This document shows positions 18,653-28,089 of a DNA stretch of 64,000 nucleotides, piece by piece. The stretch spans positions 124,001 to 188,000 of the forward strand of contig NZ_JAHRWL010000001.1 of the NCBI RefSeq assembly GCF_019104745.1, given 5' to 3'. Position numbers and translations under genes: made by a program. The notes beneath the pieces were generated by a model. That model was given only the letters and a program-made list of their open reading frames with translations, ran no database searches and was not told the origin of the DNA. Source of the DNA: Thalassococcus arenae (GTDB taxonomy: Bacteria; Pseudomonadota; Alphaproteobacteria; Rhodobacterales; Rhodobacteraceae). Numbering within the stretch: position 1 is the stretch's first letter; each line of letters opens with the position of its first letter.

Positions 18653-19672
18653 ATGTCCGTGTATTTCCGACCTCTCGTGAGTTTCGATCCCGTGATGCCC
18701 CGGGGTGCCATTCGCCTGGCCGGCGGACCCGGCTGGTTCACGCACGCGGTCCGTCTGGTTCGGGGTGTCGCGCCGCAAACCGTCCGGACCAGCGACATCC
18801 CCACCGAGATCGCCGAGCGCCTGAGCGCCCCGCGTCCGGCCATCGCCGGCCTGTCGATGGAGCGCCCGCGGATCATGGGCATCCTCAACGTCACCCCCGA
18901 CAGCTTTTCCGATGGCGGACTGGACAGCGGGCCCGAACAAGCGGCGCGGCGCGGCGCGGCGATGGTGGCCGCAGGCGCCGACCTGGTCGATATCGGCGGC
19001 GAAAGCACCCGGCCGGGCGCCGCCACGGTGCCGGAAGCCGACGAAATCGCCCGGGTTGCACCGGTCATCGCTGCGCTGGCGCCGCGCATCGCCGCGCCGA
19101 TCTCGATCGACACCCGCAAGGCCGAGGTGGCACGGGCCGCCGTTGCGGCCGGCGCCACCCTGGTCAATGACGTCTCGGGTTTCACCTACGACCCGGCACT
19201 CGCCCCCTTCTGCCGCGAGACCGCCTTGCCGGTCTGCGTGATGCATGCGCAGGGCGACCCGCAAACGATGCAATCCGACCCGCGCTATGACGATGTGCTG
19301 CTGGATGTCTACGACTTCCTCGACGGCCGCATCGCCGCGCTGACCGCGATCGGCCTGCCGCGCGACCGCATCGTCATCGACCCGGGCATCGGCTTCGGCA
19401 AGACGCTGGCGCACAACCTGTCCCTGCTGAACGGGCTGGCGCTGTTTCACGGCCTGGGCTGCCCGATCCTGCTGGGTGCCTCACGAAAAGGTTTCATCGG
19501 TCGGCTGTCCGGTGCCGACCCGGCCAGTGCGCGGATGCCCGGATCGGTTGCGGTGGCGCTGGCGGCTGTGGCACAGGGGGTGCAGATCCTTCGGGTGCAC
19601 GACGTGGCCGAGACACGGCAGGCCCTGACCCTGTGGCAGGCCGTCCAAAGCGGAGAAGCAGATGGAACGTAA
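18653..19672 (+). CDS. folP: dihydropteroate synthase
   Basis: A 339-residue dihydropteroate synthase, which condenses 6-hydroxymethyl-dihydropterin diphosphate with p-aminobenzoate and is the sulfonamide target. The TIM-barrel signatures are clear: [16 protein letters not shown] near residue 75, [52 protein letters not shown] and [11 protein letters not shown]. About 70 extra N-terminal residues precede the core, somewhat longer than E. coli FolP. It sits 40 bases after folB and overlaps glmM by 11 bases, an arrangement that links folate and amino-sugar genes in one operon. Confidence 0.95.
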   Translation: MSVYFRPLVSFDPVMPRGAIRLAGGPGWFTHAVRLVRGVAPQTVRTSDIPTEIAERLSAPRPAIAGLSMERPRIMGILNVTPDSFSDGGLDSGPEQAARRGAAMVAAGADLVDIGGESTRPGAATVPEADEIARVAPVIAALAPRIAAPISIDTRKAEVARAAVAAGATLVNDVSGFTYDPALAPFCRETALPVCVMHAQGDPQTMQSDPRYDDVLLDVYDFLDGRIAALTAIGLPRDRIVIDPGIGFGKTLAHNLSLLNGLALFHGLGCPILLGASRKGFIGRLSGADPASARMPGSVAVALAAVAQGVQILRVHDVAETRQALTLWQAVQSGEADGT

Positions 19673-21005
19673 ACTCTTCGGCACCGACGGCGTGCGCGGC
19701 ACCGCCAACACCTTTCCGATGACGGCCGAGATGGCGTTGATGATCGGCGCGGCCGTGGGCCGCTATTTCCGCAACGAACATGGCGGTGTGCATCGGGTGG
19801 TCATCGGCAAGGACACCCGCCTGTCGGGCTACATGTTCGAGAACGCGCTGACCGCGGGCCTGACCAGCACGGGGATGAACGTGCTGCTGCTGGGCCCCGT
19901 GCCGACGCCCGCAGTGGGTCTGCTGACGCCGTCGATGCGCGCCGACCTGGGCATCATGATCTCGGCCAGCCACAACCCGGCGCAGGACAACGGCATCAAG
20001 TTCTTCGGCCCCGACGGCTTCAAGCTGTCCGATGCGGTCGAGGCCGAGATCGAGGCGCTGGTCGAAGCCGGCGTCGCGTCCGCCAGCCCGGTCAATATCG
20101 GTCGGGCCAAACGCATCGACGATGGCCGCTTCCGCTATCAGGAACGGGTGAAAAGCAGCTTTCCTGCGGGCATGCGGCTGGACGGGATGAAGGTCGTGGT
20201 GGATTGCGCCAATGGTGCGGCCTACCGAACCGCGCCCGAAGTCCTGTGGGAACTGGGTGCCGACGTGGTGCCGGTGGGCGTGGCACCGAACGGGCTCAAC
20301 ATCAACCAGGATTGCGGATCGACCAAGCCGCGCACCGCGGCCGAAGCGGTGGTGGCCCATGGTGCCGATGTGGCTCTGTGCCTCGATGGAGACGCCGACC
20401 GGATCATCCTGATCGACGAAACCGGCCGGGTCGCCGATGGCGACCAGATCATGGCGCTGATGGCTGCCCGCTGGGCCGAGGAAGACCGCCTGCACGGTGG
20501 CACGCTGGTGGCCACGGTGATGTCCAATCTCGGCCTGGAACGCTTTCTGCAGGGTCGCGGGCTGCGGCTCGAGCGCACCGGGGTCGGCGACCGCTACGTG
20601 GTCGAGGCGATGCGCCGGGGCGGCTGGAACCTGGGCGGCGAGCAGTCCGGTCACATCGTGATGACCGACTACGCCACCACCGGCGACGGGCTGATGGCCG
20701 GGCTGCAATTCCTGGCGGAAATGGTGCGCACCGGCAAACGCGCCTCGGAACTGGCGCGCAATTTCGATCCGGTCCCGCAGCTATTGAAGAATGTCCGCTA
20801 CGGCGACGGCAAGGCGCCGCTGGACAGCGCACCGGTGCAGACGGCCATCGCCGAAGTCGAACAGGCGCTGAACGGCAAGGGCCGCTTGCTGATCCGGAAA
20901 TCCGGAACCGAACCGCTGATCCGGGTGATGGCGGAATGCGAGGACGAGACGCTTCTGGCGCAATCGGTCGACCGCATCGTCGCCGAGGTCGAAGCCGCGG
21001 TCTGA
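19662..21005 (+). CDS. glmM: phosphoglucosamine mutase
   Basis: A 447-residue enzyme that interconverts glucosamine-6-phosphate and glucosamine-1-phosphate for UDP-GlcNAc and peptidoglycan synthesis. It begins with the hallmark [13 protein letters not shown]. The active-site serine S103 is in [17 protein letters not shown] and must be phosphorylated for activity. The Mg2+ loop DGDADR starts at D242. The sugar-binding GGEQSGHIV and the C-terminal phosphate-binding [12 protein letters not shown] follow. Its ATG lies inside the end of folP (11-base overlap). A dispersed short repeat begins two bases after the stop. Confidence 0.97.
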   Translation: MERKLFGTDGVRGTANTFPMTAEMALMIGAAVGRYFRNEHGGVHRVVIGKDTRLSGYMFENALTAGLTSTGMNVLLLGPVPTPAVGLLTPSMRADLGIMISASHNPAQDNGIKFFGPDGFKLSDAVEAEIEALVEAGVASASPVNIGRAKRIDDGRFRYQERVKSSFPAGMRLDGMKVVVDCANGAAYRTAPEVLWELGADVVPVGVAPNGLNINQDCGSTKPRTAAEAVVAHGADVALCLDGDADRIILIDETGRVADGDQIMALMAARWAEEDRLHGGTLVATVMSNLGLERFLQGRGLRLERTGVGDRYVVEAMRRGGWNLGGEQSGHIVMTDYATTGDGLMAGLQFLAEMVRTGKRASELARNFDPVPQLLKNVRYGDGKAPLDSAPVQTAIAEVEQALNGKGRLLIRKSGTEPLIRVMAECEDETLLAQSVDRIVAEVEAAV

Positions 21006-21006
21006 T

Positions 21007-21029
21007 CTTCTTCTCTTTTGCAAATACGC
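21007..21029. repeat. dispersed short repeat, CTTCTTCT...AAATACGC form
   Basis: A 23-base element directly after the glmM stop, almost identical to 6040-6062 and 58843-58865. The CTTCTTCT end faces the glmM 3' end, as it does for the related copies after other genes. Confidence 0.65.
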
Positions 21030-21111
21030 GGTCCCGACCCCGCAACCGGCACCCGCGCCGGGCGGCTTGACCCTGCCCGCCCCTTCCCCGATACCGGGCG
21101 CAGAGGACGCC

Positions 21112-21915
21112 ATGACGACAGCCCGGATCACCGACAGCCATTGCCACCTGGATTTTCCCGATTTCGACGCCGAGCGCGCCGAAATCGTGGACCGCGCCGT
21201 GGCGGCGGGCGTGCACCGGATGGTGACGATCTGCACGCGGCTGCGCCTGGAACCGCAGGTCCGCGCCATCGCCGAGGCGCATGCCCCGGTCTTCTACGCC
21301 GCCGGCACCCACCCGATGAGCGCCGCCGACGAACCGATGGCGACCGTCGAAGACCTGGTCGCGCTGGCCGCGCACCCGAAATTCGTGGGCATCGGCGAAA
21401 GCGGTCTCGATTACCACTATACCGCCGACAGCGCCGAGCGGCAGCGCCAGAGCCTGCGCGTGCATATCGAGGCCGCCCAGGAAACCGGCCTGCCCCTGAT
21501 TATCCACGCTCGGGCAGCCGATGAAGACATGGCCACGATCCTGACCGAAGGCCACCGGCACCGGCCCTATGCCTGCGTCATGCATTGTTTTTCCTCGGGC
21601 GCGGGGCTGGCCCGCGCCGCGCTCGACCTGGGCTTCTACCTGTCGATGTCCGGCATCGCGGCCTTTCCGAAAAGCCGGGAATTGCGCGACATCTTCGCGG
21701 CTGCGCCGCTTGATCGCATCCTGGTGGAAACCGACAGCCCCTATCTGGCGCCGCCGCCCTATCGCGGCAAACGCAACGAACCGGCCTATTCGGTCCACAC
21801 GGCGCAAGTGGGTGCCGACCTCTTCGGCCTCGACCTCGCCGAATTCGCGGCCGCGACCGAAGCGAATTTCGACCGCCTGTTCGCCAAGGCCGCAGCCTGG
21901 AAGCCCGCTGCATGA
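21112..21915 (+). CDS. tatD: TatD-family metal-dependent deoxyribonuclease
   Basis: A 267-residue amidohydrolase-fold TatD protein (TatD/YcfH group), a two-metal 3'-5' exonuclease linked to DNA repair and degradation. Metal ligands are visible in DSHCHLDF near the N-terminus, the glutamate in GIGESGLDYHY, the histidine in LIIHARAADED, HCFSSG, and the aspartate in LVETDSPYLAP. AGAGGA precedes the ATG at 21112. The stop overlaps the next gene's ATG by four bases (ATGA at 21912-21915), so TatD and the metallo-hydrolase are coupled. Confidence 0.93.
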   Translation: MTTARITDSHCHLDFPDFDAERAEIVDRAVAAGVHRMVTICTRLRLEPQVRAIAEAHAPVFYAAGTHPMSAADEPMATVEDLVALAAHPKFVGIGESGLDYHYTADSAERQRQSLRVHIEAAQETGLPLIIHARAADEDMATILTEGHRHRPYACVMHCFSSGAGLARAALDLGFYLSMSGIAAFPKSRELRDIFAAAPLDRILVETDSPYLAPPPYRGKRNEPAYSVHTAQVGADLFGLDLAEFAAATEANFDRLFAKAAAWKPAA

Positions 21916-22709
21916 GCGAACGCCGCTTCACCATCCTCGGCTGCGGGTCCTCGGGCGGCGTGCCGCGGCTGGGCGGGGAATGGGGCGCTTGCGACCCGGC
22001 CAATCCCAAGAACCTCCGCCGCCGCTGTTCGATGCTGGTGGAACAGGACGGCCCCGGCGGCACCACCCGGGTTCTGGTCGACACCTCGCCCGATCTGCGC
22101 GCACAATTGCTCGAAACCGGCACGGGCGAACTGGACGCGGTGATCTGGACCCATGCCCATGCCGACCACACGCATGGGCTGGACGATCTGCGCATGATCG
22201 TCTTCAACATGCGCAGGCGCCTGCAGGTCTGGGCCGATGGCGATACGCAGAACGATCTGTTCGCGCGATTCGGTTATGCCTTCGTGCAACCCGCCGACAG
22301 CCCTTACCCACCGATCCTCGAGATGAACACGATCGCCGGCCCGGTCACGATCGACGGTGCCGGCGGGGCGATCCGTTTCGATCCGTTCAAGGTAGGTCAT
22401 GGAAGCATCGATGCGCTCGGCTTCCGCATCGGCGACCTGGCTTATCTGCCGGATGTCGCCACCATTCCCGAGGACGTCTGGCCAAAGCTGCAGGGGCTTG
22501 ATTGCTGGGTACTGGACGCGCTGCGCCGTACCCCGCATCCGACCCATGCCCATCTCGCCCTGGCGCTGGAATGGATCGCCCGCGCCGCACCGCGCCGCGC
22601 GGTGCTGACCAACATGCATGTCGATCTCGATTACGCCGAGGTGCTGTCCGAGACGCCCGACAACGTGGAACCCGCCTATGACGGCATGGTCATCCGCTAT
22701 GCGCTGTAA
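21912..22709 (+). CDS. metallo-beta-lactamase-fold hydrolase (PhnP-like)
   Basis: A 265-residue MBL-fold hydrolase. The two-metal motif is THAHADHTHGLDD (about residues 76-88), with further ligands near KVGHGS and NMHVDLDY. The N-terminal GCGSSGGVPRLGG followed by NPKNLRRRCSMLVE resembles the PhnP/phosphoribosyl cyclic phosphodiesterase branch. The closest functional guess is therefore a phosphodiesterase rather than a lactamase. No phn gene is nearby; coupling to tatD instead suggests nucleotide or nucleic-acid turnover. A repeat with TATTT and a CTTCATCT end follows 22 bases downstream. Confidence 0.85.
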   Translation: MSERRFTILGCGSSGGVPRLGGEWGACDPANPKNLRRRCSMLVEQDGPGGTTRVLVDTSPDLRAQLLETGTGELDAVIWTHAHADHTHGLDDLRMIVFNMRRRLQVWADGDTQNDLFARFGYAFVQPADSPYPPILEMNTIAGPVTIDGAGGAIRFDPFKVGHGSIDALGFRIGDLAYLPDVATIPEDVWPKLQGLDCWVLDALRRTPHPTHAHLALALEWIARAAPRRAVLTNMHVDLDYAEVLSETPDNVEPAYDGMVIRYAL

Positions 22710-22731
22710 CCGGACAAAGCGCGCCGATCCG

Positions 22732-22760
22732 CTTCATCTGGCCGAAAATATCCCCGCCGG
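22732..22760. repeat. dispersed repeat, CTTCATCTGGCC...ATATCCCC form
   Basis: A 29-base element 22 bases after the metallo-hydrolase stop. Its reverse complement reads CCGGCGGGGATATTTTCGGC followed by CAGATGAAG, matching 37821-37848 and 47105-47132 in all but a few bases. Confidence 0.65.
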
Positions 22761-22876
22761 AGGCTCCCACGCCGACCGCCGGCGCCCGGTCGGGACAAGC
22801 GACCTGACCCGGAACCGGCGCGCCCCCGCGACGCGCGCAGCGCGGCGCAATACCTCTCGACAGCCGATCGCCTGAC

Positions 22877-23806
22877 ATGCAGGCGCTGCTCGACGTCATC
22901 CTTCCGGTCTTTCTGGTCATCGGTGCCGGGTATCTGGCGGTCTGGCGCGGTGTGCTGGGCGACGGCACGGTCGACGGGCTGATGGCCTATACCCAGAACA
23001 TCGCCATTCCGGCCCTTCTGTTTCGCGCGATCTGGACGCTGGACCTGGGCGAAGGGTTCGACCCGGCTGTCCTGCTCAGTTTCTATACCGGATCGGCCAG
23101 CGGGTTCACGGCGGGCCTGCTTGCCGGCCGCTACCTGTTCGGCCGCGACTGGGAAGACGCGGTGGCCATCGGTTTCTGCTGCCTCTTCGCCAATTCGGTG
23201 ATGATCGGCCTTGCGGTCACCGAACGGGCCTATGGTACCCAAGCCCTGACGACCAACTTCGCCATCGTCGCCCTGCACGCGCCATTCTGCTACGGCATCG
23301 GCATCACCGCGATGGAGATCGCCCGCGCCCGCGGCGCCCCGGCCCGCGCCCTGCCCGGCAAGGTGCTGCGGGCGATGTTTCGCAATGCGCTGGTCATCGG
23401 AATCGGGCTGGGCGCGCTCTTCAACATCGCCGGCATCGGCCTGCCGGGCCCGGCGACCGATGCGCTGAACATGGTAATCCAGACCGCCCTGCCGGCGGCC
23501 TTGTTCGGCATGGGCGGGGTGCTCTACCGCTATCGCCCCGAAGGCGACTTCCGCATCATCGCCTTCATCTGTGCCGTCTCGCTGGTGTTGCACCCGACCA
23601 TCACATGGACGTTGGGCTCGGCTTTGGACCTGTCGACCGAAGCCTTCCGCTCGGCAGTTCTGACCGCAGCCATGGCGCCGGGCATCAACTCTTATGTCTT
23701 CGCCAACATGTATGGACGCGCTCGGCGGGTCGCGGCGTCTTCGGTGCTGTTCGCGACGGCGCTTTCGGTGATGACCGTGTGGCTCTGGCTGGCCGCCTTG
23801 CCATGA
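22877..23806 (+). CDS. AEC-family (auxin efflux carrier-type) transporter
   Basis: A 309-residue inner-membrane protein with about ten helices in two inverted five-helix halves, the layout of the auxin efflux carrier / bile-acid-Na symporter-like AEC family. The N-terminus [20 protein letters not shown] and the second half (FRNALVIGIGLGALFNIAGI) fit, with the conserved half-helix break TYAQN-like segment AYTQNIAIPALLF. Bacterial members transport malate, malonate or similar organic acids. It overlaps the following DMT transporter gene by four bases (23803-23806), so the two are co-translated. Confidence 0.82.
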   Translation: MQALLDVILPVFLVIGAGYLAVWRGVLGDGTVDGLMAYTQNIAIPALLFRAIWTLDLGEGFDPAVLLSFYTGSASGFTAGLLAGRYLFGRDWEDAVAIGFCCLFANSVMIGLAVTERAYGTQALTTNFAIVALHAPFCYGIGITAMEIARARGAPARALPGKVLRAMFRNALVIGIGLGALFNIAGIGLPGPATDALNMVIQTALPAALFGMGGVLYRYRPEGDFRIIAFICAVSLVLHPTITWTLGSALDLSTEAFRSAVLTAAMAPGINSYVFANMYGRARRVAASSVLFATALSVMTVWLWLAALP

Positions 23807-24720
23807 CCGAACGATACGACAACCCGCCGCTGGGCATCGCCCTGATGCTGGGGTTCTGCATCGTCGCGCCGCTGGCCGACGCCTTGGCCAAGCTGCTGGG
23901 CCCGCATGTGTCGATCGGCCAGCTGGTGTTCCTGCGCTTCGCGGTGCAGGCGGTCGTGCTGGTGCCGCTGACCCTGGCCACGGGCCGGCCCTGGCGGATG
24001 CGGGGCCGCGTTCTGGCCCTGACCGCGATCCGCACCGGGTTGCATGTCGCCGGCATCGCGCTGATGTTCACGGGACTGCTTTTCTTGCCGCTGGCCGATG
24101 CCGTGGCCATCGCCTTCGTCATGCCTTTCATCATGCTCTTGCTGGGCCATGTCGTGCTTGGTGAAGAGGTGGGCTGGCGCCGGCTGTCGGCCTGCGCCGT
24201 GGGGTTCGCCGGCACGCTGCTGGTGCTGCAGCCGGCCTTTGCCGAAGTGGGCTGGCCGGCGCTGCTTCCGCTCGGTGTGGCGCTGGTCTTTGCATTGTTC
24301 ATGCTGGTGACCCGCCAGATCGCCGGGATCACCGATCCGGTTGGGATGCAGGCCGTGTCGGCGCTGATGGCCCTTCCGGTCTGCGGCGCGGCGATCGTGT
24401 TGGCGCCGGACAACCTGGATCGCGCACTCGGCTGGGCGGCCCCGACCGGGCCGACCTGGATCCTGTTGATCGCCATGGGCCTGCTGGGGACCGCGGGCCA
24501 CCTGTTGATGACCTGGTCGCTGCGCTATGCGCCCGCCTCGACCCTGGCACCGATGCAATATCTGGAAATCCCGGTCGCCACGATCTTCGGCTATCTGATC
24601 TTCGCCGATCTGCCGGGGCCGCTGGCCAGCCTCGGGATCGGCATCATCCTGGCTGCGGGTCTCTGGATCGTCAGGCGCGAGCGGGCCATGTTGCGGGCGC
24701 GGTCAAAAGAGCCGTTCTAA
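23803..24720 (+). CDS. DMT-superfamily (EamA) permease
   Basis: A 305-residue ten-helix transporter of the drug/metabolite family. It begins LGIALMLGFCIVAPLADALA and has two EamA repeats; the second contains LMTWSLRYAPASTLAPMQYL and ends GIGIILAAGLWIVRRE. I chose the ATG at 23803, which overlaps the AEC transporter stop as ATGA; the longer frame upstream is antisense noise within that gene. Its last 50 bases overlap the convergent thiamine pyrophosphokinase gene. Substrate unknown; coupling with an AEC carrier hints at organic-acid or metabolite exchange but is not proof. Confidence 0.85.
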   Translation: MTERYDNPPLGIALMLGFCIVAPLADALAKLLGPHVSIGQLVFLRFAVQAVVLVPLTLATGRPWRMRGRVLALTAIRTGLHVAGIALMFTGLLFLPLADAVAIAFVMPFIMLLLGHVVLGEEVGWRRLSACAVGFAGTLLVLQPAFAEVGWPALLPLGVALVFALFMLVTRQIAGITDPVGMQAVSALMALPVCGAAIVLAPDNLDRALGWAAPTGPTWILLIAMGLLGTAGHLLMTWSLRYAPASTLAPMQYLEIPVATIFGYLIFADLPGPLASLGIGIILAAGLWIVRRERAMLRARSKEPF

Positions 24721-25357
24721 ATACCGGTTCGGCCGCGATGGGCAGGATCACGATCATCCCCGGCTTTTCGAATTCCAGGGACACCGGACCCGTCACCGCG
24801 TTCGACGTTCCGATCACCCCATCGGGATGAAAGGTCAGCCCGTCGATCGGCCAGCGCAAACCCGCGCTGCGCCCGGCAACCTGGGCCAGCGGAAAAAGTG
24901 ACAGGCGGCTGTTCTGCGGAAGGTCCAACCGGAGGCGCGGCGGTGCAAGGGCCACGACGTCCTGGGCTCCGACCAGCAGGCAGCGCCGATCGGGGCGGCG
25001 CACCAGCACCGACATCGCCGCCAACTGGTGATCCAGCCGCCGCCCCAGAAAACCATGCGCCACCACCAACGGCGCGACGATGTTGCGCAGGCATTTGTCG
25101 AAATCGGTGCTGTCCTGCTCGGCGATGCGGTGGATGGCCGGGCCCGGTATCGCCGCGCGCGCTTCGGCGGACAGCGAATCCAGGTCGCCGATCACCGCGT
25201 CCGGTACGTGGCCGCATTGCAGGATCGCATCGGCTCCGCCGTCCGCGGCGATGACCGGCGAGAACGCGGAAAGTGCCGAAATCAGGGCGTTCGGGTGGGT
25301 TTCCCCGCCTCCGACCAGAAGAACGGGGCTTTCGCTGTGAACAATGGGATCTTTCAT
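24671..25357 (-). CDS. thiamine pyrophosphokinase (thiamine diphosphokinase)
   Basis: A 228-residue enzyme that transfers pyrophosphate from ATP to thiamine to make the cofactor TPP. The acidic catalytic motifs of the TPK fold are visible: AADGGAD near residue 37, VIGDLDSLS near residue 55 and EQDSTDFDKCLR near residue 79, followed by HGFLGRRLDHQLA. The C-terminal beta-barrel (INSRLSLFPL-like, then IGTSNAVTGPVSLEF) binds thiamine. No thi-box riboswitch is apparent upstream. The 3' end overlaps the convergent DMT transporter by 50 bases. Confidence 0.9.
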   Translation of the reverse strand: MKDPIVHSESPVLLVGGGETHPNALISALSAFSPVIAADGGADAILQCGHVPDAVIGDLDSLSAEARAAIPGPAIHRIAEQDSTDFDKCLRNIVAPLVVAHGFLGRRLDHQLAAMSVLVRRPDRRCLLVGAQDVVALAPPRLRLDLPQNSRLSLFPLAQVAGRSAGLRWPIDGLTFHPDGVIGTSNAVTGPVSLEFEKPGMIVILPIAAEPVFRTALLTAPATWPARA

Positions 25358-25495
25358 GCGTGATTAATGCCGATTTGAGAAACAGACCACAATCAGGCCA
25401 CGAAATGATACGCTCTCCGGCACAGATTCGGTCAGCTTTGGTCCCGTTACCCGTGGTAAACGCTCTGTTGCTGAGTTGATGAAAGTGAGCAACCC

Positions 25496-27796
25496 ATGGC
25501 GAGTTCGAGCAAGATTCTCACGGTTTCCTATGGCACCTTTTCGTGTACCGCGGAAGGGTTCGAAGACCCTCTTGCGGTCGTCAAGGACACCACGCATTTC
25601 TTCCGAGGCATCGTCGGGCAGGATCGCTTTTTCGGCGCCGAGCCGCCGCAACTCGATGCCGAGATGGCGGGCGAGTTGTTCCGCCAGCAGATCTCGGCAG
25701 AGGCCGCCGATACCGGCCTGTTGCTGCGCCCGAGCGGCACCGCCGCCTCGGCCGGGGCGATGAGCGCCGCACTGGCCGCAGGACCCGCAGTCGCCCGCAA
25801 ACCCGTTCCCGACCCGGTGCCCGAAGCCGAAGCCGCCGCGCCCGCGGTCGCCGAGCCCGCCGACGATCCGGTCGAACAGGCCGAAACCAGCGCCACGGTG
25901 GACGAAACCGTCGACGCGATCCCGGACGAGGACGACATCGACGACGCCGTTGCCGCGACGGTCGATACCGTCGAAACCGAGACCGATGTCGACGAGGTCG
26001 AAGAGGCTGCAACCGTTGCGCAGGATGATGAAGACGGCACGCTCGATGTCGCGGATACCGGACACGAAGCGGATGCCGACGACCTTGTCGCCGCGTTGAC
26101 CGAAGCCGATCTGGCCGAACCGGCCGATCTGGACGATGTCGCACCGGTGGTCGCCGATGCTCCGGCTCCGTCTGCCGCCACCGCGCCGCAATCCGCCGAC
26201 CCGTCGTCCGTCGCCGCCAAGCTGGCCCGCATTCGCGCGGTGGTTTCCGGCGACGCCACGCCGCAGCAGACCGAAGCCGACTATTCCGAGGACCAGCACG
26301 CCAACGGCTCGGCGGTTTTCGACAGTGCGGCGCTGGATGACATGCTGGGTGCATTCGAAGACGACGAGGACGATCCGCAAGACTTTCCACCGCTGGACGA
26401 TAGCGCCGAAGCCGAAGACCTGCCCGACACCGCGCGCGAAGCGGCCGAAGATGTCGCGGAAGACGCAGTGGAATCGTCCGAAGACAACCTTTTCGCCGAC
26501 ACGATCGCGGGTCTGATGGAAGACAGCGTCGATGCGGATGACGATGACGATGACGCCTGGAACGCTTTGGCGGACGAGTTGGAGGACGGCGATGCCGACC
26601 GTGTCGCGGCCGATCTTGCTGCGACCGACGACGACGATGTCGACACTGACGAGGACGACGCCGCGACCGCCGACATGCCCACCGAAGAGCCGGCGGCACC
26701 GTTGCGTGCGCGTGTCGTCAAGGTCAAGCGCGCGGTGTTCGAAGCGGCCGTGTCCAAGGGTGACATCGAACCCGTGGATGATGACGGTCACTATGCGGAA
26801 ACCGGCCTGAGCGACGAGGACGAGGACGAACTGACCCGCGAACTGGAAGCGGTGAAGGCAGAACTGACCGCCGAACTCGACGACGAGTGGGACGAGGACG
26901 AAGACGAAGACGAGCCTGTTGCCGAAGCCGCACCGTCGCAGCCGCTTCGCCTGGACAATCCCGTCGCTCCGGCCACCAAGGCCACGGACCACGATCTGGA
27001 TGACGACGACGAATTCGACGATCTCGACGCCGTTGTCGAGCAGATCGCCGAAGACACGTTCGGCGGCGAAGACAATGTCCGACGCGCCGTCAAGATGGCC
27101 AGCCCCGCACGCGCCATGTTGACCGAAGGCGCTGTCAAGGACGACGACGAGTCGCGTATCCTGAACCAGACCAATACCCAGCTCGAAGAACCCGAGGGCA
27201 ATCGCCGCCGCAGCGCCATCGCGCATCTGCGGGCCGCGGTCGCCGCCACCAAGGCGGACCGTCTGCTGGGTCGCAAACCCGATGCCGAGGTCCAGGAACC
27301 CTATCGCGAGGATCTGGCAAACGTGGTGCGGCCCCGCCGCCCGCAATCGACCGAGGCCCGCACCGAACGCCCGGCCGAACCGTCGGTCCGTCCGGCACCG
27401 TTGAAACTGGTGGCCGAACAACGTGTCGAGGATGTGCCCGGCGCGAAATCGGCGCAACCGGTGCGCCCACGCCGCGTGACCGTCGAGGATTTCGACGAGG
27501 ATGAGATCGGCGACAGCGGGTTCGCCGCCTATGCCGAACAGGTCGGTGCGACCGATCTGCCGGAGTTGCTGGAAGCAGCGGCTGCCTACATGTCGTTCGT
27601 CGAGGGCCGCGATCAGTTCTCGCGTCCGCAGTTGATGACGACGGTGCGCCAGGCAGAGGCCAGTGAATCGAGCCGCGAGGACCGGCTGCGCAGCTTTGGC
27701 CAGCTTCTGCGCGAGGGCAAGATCGAGAAGACCCGCGGCGGCCGGTTCACCGCCTCCGAGCGGATCAGCTTCAAGCCGACGCGCGCCGCCGGTTGA
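25496..27796 (+). CDS. very acidic conserved Rhodobacterales protein of unknown function
   Basis: A 766-residue protein in three parts. The N-terminal domain (about 1-75, from MASSSKILTVSYGTFSCTAE through FFGAEPPQLDAEMAGELFRQ) is compact and seems conserved in Rhodobacterales from memory. Residues about 95-650 are a low-complexity region dominated by Asp, Glu, Ala and Val, with runs such as DDDDDD and EDEDEDE, so probably disordered. The C-terminal domain (about 680-766, including REDRLRSFGQLLREGKIEK) is basic and winged-helix-like in size. No signal peptide, membrane helix or enzyme motif is visible. The ribosome site is weak; a stable hairpin follows. Database names such as chemotaxis protein or lipoprotein are not supported here. 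Confidence 0.8.
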   Translation: MASSSKILTVSYGTFSCTAEGFEDPLAVVKDTTHFFRGIVGQDRFFGAEPPQLDAEMAGELFRQQISAEAADTGLLLRPSGTAASAGAMSAALAAGPAVARKPVPDPVPEAEAAAPAVAEPADDPVEQAETSATVDETVDAIPDEDDIDDAVAATVDTVETETDVDEVEEAATVAQDDEDGTLDVADTGHEADADDLVAALTEADLAEPADLDDVAPVVADAPAPSAATAPQSADPSSVAAKLARIRAVVSGDATPQQTEADYSEDQHANGSAVFDSAALDDMLGAFEDDEDDPQDFPPLDDSAEAEDLPDTAREAAEDVAEDAVESSEDNLFADTIAGLMEDSVDADDDDDDAWNALADELEDGDADRVAADLAATDDDDVDTDEDDAATADMPTEEPAAPLRARVVKVKRAVFEAAVSKGDIEPVDDDGHYAETGLSDEDEDELTRELEAVKAELTAELDDEWDEDEDEDEPVAEAAPSQPLRLDNPVAPATKATDHDLDDDDEFDDLDAVVEQIAEDTFGGEDNVRRAVKMASPARAMLTEGAVKDDDESRILNQTNTQLEEPEGNRRRSAIAHLRAAVAATKADRLLGRKPDAEVQEPYREDLANVVRPRRPQSTEARTERPAEPSVRPAPLKLVAEQRVEDVPGAKSAQPVRPRRVTVEDFDEDEIGDSGFAAYAEQVGATDLPELLEAAAAYMSFVEGRDQFSRPQLMTTVRQAEASESSREDRLRSFGQLLREGKIEKTRGGRFTASERISFKPTRAAG

Positions 27797-27831
27797 GCGA
27801 TGTGATAACAATCGATGTTACGAGATAACAG

Positions 27832-27851
27832 CGGCGGGCCAAGGCCCGCCG
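27832..27851 (+). terminator. hairpin after the acidic-protein gene
   Basis: CGGCGGGCC (27832-27840) and GGCCCGCCG (27843-27851) form a nine-base stem, followed by TTCTT. It lies 35 bases after the stop and between convergent genes, so it could serve both. The T-stretch is imperfect. Confidence 0.55.
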
Positions 27852-27855
27852 TTCT

Positions 27856-28080
27856 TCATTGATCCTTGGCATCCGGATCGGCCTGGCCGACGCCGCGAAA
27901 GACGAACTTGAACGGCAAGGCCCAGACGATCCCCAACACGACATAGATCAGGAACTCGACCGCGATCGGCGGACGGTCGAACCAGTTCACCACCGTCACA
28001 GCAGCGACGATATAGGCGGGCAGCCCCACCAGAAGGATGACCAGCGACCAGCGCCGCCGTGCTTTGTAACTCAGTGCCAT
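27856..28080 (-). CDS. DUF2842-family small membrane protein
   Basis: A 74-residue protein with two membrane helices (about 11-33 and 41-63). MALSYKARRRWSLVILLVGL, NWFDRPPIAVEFLIYVVLG and WALPFKFVFRGVGQADPD match the DUF2842 family of alphaproteobacteria, whose function is unknown. It follows purA on the same strand after nine bases and is probably co-transcribed with it. Start ATG at 28080. Confidence 0.8.
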   Translation of the reverse strand: MALSYKARRRWSLVILLVGLPAYIVAAVTVVNWFDRPPIAVEFLIYVVLGIVWALPFKFVFRGVGQADPDAKDQ

Positions 28081-28089
28081 TCCCAGCAG

